A stretch of DNA of 64,000 bases from NCBI RefSeq assembly GCF_001638985.1, contig NW_017265144.1, positions 744,001-808,000 on the forward strand. The letters run 5' to 3'. Both the position numbers and the translations under genes were made by a program. Of this stretch, positions 59,066 through 64,000 are shown one piece after another; positions within the stretch are counted from its first letter, which is position 1; every line of letters starts with the position of its first letter. Below the pieces are notes generated by a model. It saw nothing but the letters and a program-made list of their open reading frames with translations, was not told the origin of the DNA and did no database searches. This stretch comes from Phycomyces blakesleeanus NRRL 1555(-) (lineage: Eukaryota; Mucoromycota; Mucoromycetes; Mucorales; Phycomycetaceae).

Positions 59066-60709
59066 CTATCGCGTCAATACAACAGTAGAATGATCTTTGA
59101 GACTGGTAAAACTATTGATGGTTTCATGTGTAGAATAATTATAGCTATCAAAGCTGGCATTATCCATCTGATTACGAGGGAGAGTCGACTTTTTTGGAAT
59201 ATAGGAGGCCCTGAGCTGTTGTTCATTAGAATCAGCGACAATTCCTACAGGAATGTGCGAAAGCGCGTACTCTTCATCTCCATGACTAGTCACTCCTAGT
59301 TCAGATAAGCCGTGTAATGTAGTGCTGTTTTGAGTCCGAATGAGTTCACTAGTTAAAGTAGTTCCGTGAGTATCTCCAGGCCCATTACAAACAGGCGCTT
59401 CGTCGGGTTTCTTAGGCGTAGGTGGTTTTCCAGAGTAAGCGGTAACCTATTGAATAAAGCAAAAGATGTTAGTTTCGTCTTTTCTTAGCTCTATCTCTAG
59501 TTTTAATTTTAGTATTGATATTATTTTTTGTGTACAAAATATCAGGGCACGAACTTGTGTTTAAAGAAAAGAAATTTTTGTTATACCCAGTGAATTGTTA
59601 TGACATTAATTGTAACATCAATTGTGCAGCTGGTAAAACAGATTACATCGCGTACTCCGTAAGGAAATAATACAAGTGCAAGAATATTTGCAAACGAAAC
59701 CAGTAAACCAACAAGTGTAGCAACAAAAGACCGTACGGCAACACCGTGTAATCGCGAGTTTCGCCAGTCATCGTGTGCGTTTTTTCCGGCGATGAAGAGA
59801 GGTTTAATAAAAAGGAATCCCATGAAAGTAGAAAGAATCTAAATATTTCATTCGTTATTAATTTTCATGGTGATAAATTCAAATCTTCAAGTTGTTTCTG
59901 ATACGTACAAAGTCGTAGATCTAAAAAATTAAAAATTAAAAATCAATACAAAAATTAACCAAAGTATGTATATAATTGCGTACCAGGAGAGGAACACTAG
60001 CAATTATTTGTAGGCCAATTAAGCATGCACCAGTTTCATCCAAAGAAGCGATCTTGAAATACACCTGTGTAATTCGTGTGTATTTTTATGATTATTAACT
60101 GACTGTAAAGTGACTTTTTTTTTAAGAAAAATAATAATAAAAAATATAAATAAATAAAAATAAATAAATAATAAGACAAGAAATTACCATGAGAGTAAAA
60201 ATTGCGACATACGGAAGTAGTAAACACATATGAAATATGTAGGTTGGAGACCTCCATCTTTCTATACTATTTCCTGACACAATCCACACTTTTTCAATGA
60301 GCCAGACATAAATGATAAACTTTGAACCCGAGTAAAAGAAGTCACAGGCCAGTTGAGAAAGAGTACAAGAAGTACTGTTGCCTAAAAAAGATAGATCGCA
60401 CGAAAACTATTCAGATATTTTTGATATATTAAGAAGTCTGTGGTTAAATTACTTGCCATCATTAGTGGACGCTAAAAGTGTAGCTGTAATTGTAAATGTC
60501 CAAGAGCAGAGGTAAAGGCCAAGGACCAGCCACTTCGAATAAGTTAAATATCTAAATTCGATTTTGAATATTTTTATTCCAAAAAGAACAGACAAAATAG
60601 AAATGCAGATGAGAGAGATTAATTTGGTGACTATCTCAGTAGCATCAGGCTGACCCCATGGTTGGGTTGATGGAGCGTATGCTTGGAATGCTAAGGATGT
60701 ACGATCCAT
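59066..60709 (-). CDS. Multi-pass membrane protein, family not recognised
   Basis: Starts MDRTSLAFQAYAPSTQPWG at 60709 and ends STVVLTR at 59066. Exons that can be followed: 60709-60457, 60381-about 60187, a small one near 60000-60060, 59860-59580 and 59450-59066. About seven hydrophobic segments occur, including LISLICISILSVLFGIKIF, YVAIFTLMVYF and FVATLVGLLVSFANILALV. The soluble C-tail of about 120 residues is Ser/Thr/Asn-rich. The topology (short outside N-terminus, seven segments, long tail) resembles fungal 7TM receptors, but I see no diagnostic motif. Intron 1 (60382-60456) begins GCAAGT. Function unknown. Confidence 0.68.
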
Positions 60710-63700
60710 GAAAGAAAAGGAGTAAAAGAAAGGGGAATTAGGCTAATTAAATAAAAAGCAATAAAAAATAAAGAAATATTTGAAAATGAGAAAGAGGGGT
60801 AAACAATATAAAATACAAAAGTCTATTATGTGCTTAATTCTTCCTGTCAAATCGATAGATGACTTTGTGATTACACAGGACTTATTTGTAAAATAACTCA
60901 ACTGTTTAGTTAGCTCCAGCCTTTCGTGCACATGTAAGTAAATTTTACAAGTCCATCCATAGTCACACACACACACACACATAGATTTACAAGACAAGAC
61001 GCCCGCTTTGTCAGACTTTGGCTTTTACTGTGATCGTATGATTTGTAGCTCACAACATTTATTTTAATCAATGTAGGTTCAACCGCATGTTGACCCTGTG
61101 GTTCATTGTTGCATTTATAGCGGGGGATCAACCAGCGTTTGACAATCTCTTGGAAAGAGTACACACCAAGTGGCTAAGTCTGATTCTATAAAAAATCGAG
61201 GTAGTAATAATACTGAATACAAGCACAGTGCTGCATAATATACCCGCGAAATAGCAAAATTATGGAATATATAAGTGTCTTATAAAGAAAGCTTTCTGTA
61301 TGCATAAGAGTCCCTGTGATTGGATTCATTAGAAGTATCCCAGGCCTATCCAAATATGACGCCTTTAGCTTTAATCTATTGGTTGCACAGCGGAGAACCA
61401 TCGATTGGTCAAATATCATACAATTTCAAAGGCGGGAAGATATCCGTAATGAAGTCTTTAGGACCAAAGGAAAACATGGATCTTCAAATCAGATAATCAA
61501 TAATTGAAATTTTAGTAAAAACAAGTGCTTTTATTTTGTATTGTCTAACCTGTCGCTTTCATTTTATTCTTATCTTTGTATTCCTACACAAGGTACAAGT
61601 AGGTTACAGCGCAAACACAACACTAAAATACCAAACTTATCTTTGTTACTAAGCTACCTGGTTTACCCTGAGAATTTCAATAACGAACAGTTATTTTCTT
61701 ACAGATTAATTTGCGCAGCCGTAACTCAAATCAAATATTAAATGAACTGTACTGTGGTGCGAGCTTAATACTCTTACTGCATTCATAGTATTCCAGATAG
61801 CCACTGGTAGCTACTAGAATAAAATAGAATAAAATAAAATAGAAATCGATAATACTGGGTTTAATGTTGGGATTAAACCAAGGATTGATGTCTGTGTACG
61901 GTTGAGCGTTGGTTAATTTATGGTTAGTTCTAAAGTATATATTCAGGACTAAAGAGATAATCTCGGGAAGTTGTAAGCAGGTCTTATAATTATTCATTTT
62001 TTATGCGAGTGTCTATCTATTCAATTCAAGCAAATTTCTTTTATCCATCTACGAAATGGACCTTGATTTCTAGAAGATCTCCACAAATCATCTGTGTAAC
62101 ACCAAGCAATTGGTTCTTAACCGTGCACAGCATGCAACATCAAGTACAACTGTTGGGCTATTAATGATATATTCACTAACCAGCTACTGATTATTTTTAG
62201 TTGCAATGGTACAACACAGGGATACAATTGACGCTATTTGTAAACCACTTTTTAATAAAGCTATTTGGATTAATGATCTGGCTTATTCACCCTGAAACTA
62301 GGTCTTGAACGAATAATTATGTTATTTTTCAGTGTATCTCTGTATATTTGTATATTTCAACTACTTTGATGGTAGGGGTGATCCAATATTGTAGTTACAA
62401 AGATAAAGAAGCTGATAATTAAATCTAGTCTGAGCTGAAAAACAAAAGCCAAAACGAAAGAGAAGTGTAGATTGTCATAACATAGGCTTGGTTTCGGACT
62501 TTACTATGAAAGATTTAATATAAAAAAGGTGCTTAAGCGCTTTGCTGAAATGATGTGGTTACAAATACTGTCGGAAAACTTCGGACAGGTATAGACTAGG
62601 AAATAAAAACTAGGATTTCAAAGCTTCTTTTTCATTACTCACTGAGTGATTAAACTGAACGATATCAAGAATATTGATTTGTAAGATTATACAGTAAAAG
62701 CTACACAGAATATAGGTTAATTTGAGTAAATGATTAAGAAGCTAATTTTATACATATTTTAGCTTGGTAGCTAAATTTTGTGTGAGATACACATATATTA
62801 GGTTAGGGCATACTTTCCTTGACTCATTCCTCCGAAATATAAACGAGACATTCATTATTTATGTAAAATACACTTATTGGGTTTTGATGTTGGGAAATTT
62901 TAATATAATCGTAAAAGCATATTTTAGATTGATATATATCTTTTCAATAGCTAGTCAGAGCCAAAGAATACTATTTATAAATTTGCATTTTTATCTTTAT
63001 TTTGATAAATGATCACTAAGTGAGAAGCTCACTATAATTGAGATATTAGATTTAAATGAGCACAAGTCTCAAATTATAAGCCATTCCAGTGCTCTGTCTA
63101 CGTAGGTTGATTTTAACCATATATTGTTTTTTCTGTAAAGGTTTTCTCTTTCTTTCCAGCTCGGGTAGTTTGAGTACAGAATCAGAATTTCTTTAGGTGG
63201 ATTATGAAACACATCTTCAAAGAGCTTAAACCCTTATGGTCTGAGTTTCAAGTTTTAATTTTTAAAAAAGGCATGCAGATGTATGTGTACCCAACAGACA
63301 GGTAGAGAAAGAAAAAGAGAGTAAAGAAATTGAGAGAAATGATCAACCATTTTCCTTTTTCAGGACTATCCCCATAGGCTGCACAGTATTTACAAGCAGC
63401 CAATTACTGGTTCAGTCAGTTAAACTCTGAATATTCGAAGCGTAGTTTAGGAAACCGTGAAACTATATGAATTACGCCAGAATTCAGATTTTTTTGTATA
63501 TATTACACATATCCCTTCGTTGTTATGTCTGGTGTACAATACTCCTTGTCGGATACAATTATGGAATATAACTAGAGGACTTACCTCCTACTAACTATAA
63601 ACGAATATTTCAAATGAAAAGGCTTGGCGTTCCACACTTGCTTTATATCTAAGCTTACTGTCAATGCAAGAGGAAGCTAGTCAAAATACATTTAATCTGT

Positions 63701-63730
63701 CTGCAGGTCATGTGTAGTACTATTAAAATA
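60710..63730. other. Three-kilobase spacer without recognised genes
   Basis: Several short open stretches on both strands lack start context, introns and similarity. The one at about 61186-61419 on the minus strand has a hydrophobic end but resembles nothing I know. A CA run sits at 60963-60980. Many ATATAT and TAAAATAAAATAAAAT-like words suggest old repeats. Confidence 0.5.
60963..60980. repeat. (CA)n microsatellite
   Basis: Short CA dinucleotide run of about nine units within the gene-free right part. Confidence 0.9.
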
Positions 63731-63760
63731 TACAGGATTTTAACTGCAAAATAGTGACTT

Positions 63761-63890
63761 TTCCTTTTAATATAGTGACATTCCCAAATTAACTTAGGCA
63801 AACTCCCAAGTTGATTTAGGCAAATTCCCAAGTTAATTTAGTGAAAAGCCCAAATTGATTTAGGCAACCTCCCAAGTTGTTTTTTTTGGC
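63761..63890. repeat. 22-bp phased array at the right edge
   Basis: The word CCCAA begins at 63783, 63805, 63827, 63849 and 63871, each exactly 22 bases after the previous one; a weaker unit (TTCC) lies 22 bases earlier at 63761. Unit consensus is about TTGATTTAGGCAAnnTCCCAAG. A TACAG at 63731 upstream could be a transposon tip with TA. The layout mirrors the array of the 41.2-kb element, though the sequence differs. Confidence 0.75.
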
Positions 63891-64000
63891 TGTTACATGT
63901 AAAATCAATGTAAATTATAAAGAATGCAAAAAGTAATATCAATGCAAGATGTTTTTATTTTAATAAATTTCTTTACAATATTGGCAACTGTTAAAAAAAC

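Noticed and set aside
61186..61507. Open stretches on both strands in the right spacer
   Set aside because: Short, overlapping each other, without splice context or known motifs.
1..64000. tRNA, rRNA, CRISPR or bacterial-type operons
   Set aside because: No cloverleaf-like box A/B pairs, rRNA stretches or spacer-repeat arrays were seen; the 22-bp arrays have no variable spacers and belong to transposon ends.

Overview
The window is nuclear DNA of an early-diverging filamentous fungus, most likely Mucoromycota (order Mucorales). The reasons are its AT-rich spacers, genes split by many 50-90 nt introns, fungal versions of housekeeping genes (clathrin heavy chain, Sm-D3, DNA polymerase alpha B subunit, polymerase eta, a PacC/Rim101 factor), and relics of DIRS-type, LINE, Mutator-like and Tc1/mariner transposons. 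Everything here is read by eye from the sequence; splice sites are inferred from GT/GC-AG signals and family conservation.

Layout. 0-3 kb: two tandem sulfotransferase-fold genes. 3.4-8.5 kb: a decayed transposon with one long reading frame broken only by three stop codons. 9-17.4 kb: a gene-dense block with Sm-D3, a FATP/Fat1-like acyl-CoA synthetase, a PacC/Rim101 zinc-finger factor and a peroxisomal 4-coumarate-CoA-ligase-like enzyme. 17.5-21.4 kb: a dead Tc1 element abutting a Mutator-like element with 87-bp inverted ends. 22-30 kb: a DHA2-type MFS transporter, POLA2, a PRMT3-like zinc-finger protein without a methyltransferase domain, and a voltage-gated proton channel. 30-38.3 kb: a transposon graveyard (DIRS-type RT, Mutator fragment, LINE fragment, hairpins) around one hotdog thioesterase gene. 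38.9-46.2 kb: a second 4CL-like gene lacking the peroxisomal tail, an apparently intact Tc1/mariner element, and a short/branched-chain acyl-CoA dehydrogenase. 46.4-60.7 kb: a Harbinger-type MITE, clathrin heavy chain, a DUF1772-like membrane protein, a metallothionein, DNA polymerase eta and a multi-pass membrane protein. From 60.7 kb to the end no gene is recognised, but the last 240 bases carry a 22-bp repeat array.

Five genes of the 9.9-46.2 kb interval act on acyl-CoA: three CoA ligases, a thioesterase and a dehydrogenase. Two of the ligases end in a PTS1-like AKL. No operon logic applies, so this neighbourhood is only suggestive.

The main unusual signals are: (1) a Tc1/mariner element (41224-43211) whose two ends carry inverted arrays of exactly 22-bp phased repeats, and an unrelated-sequence array with the same period at the right edge of the window; (2) several introns with GC-AG boundaries in unrelated genes; (3) transposon reading frames killed largely by stop codons rather than frameshifts, most of them TAA/TAG codons one C-to-T step from CAA/CAG; (4) 12- and 21-nt microexons.
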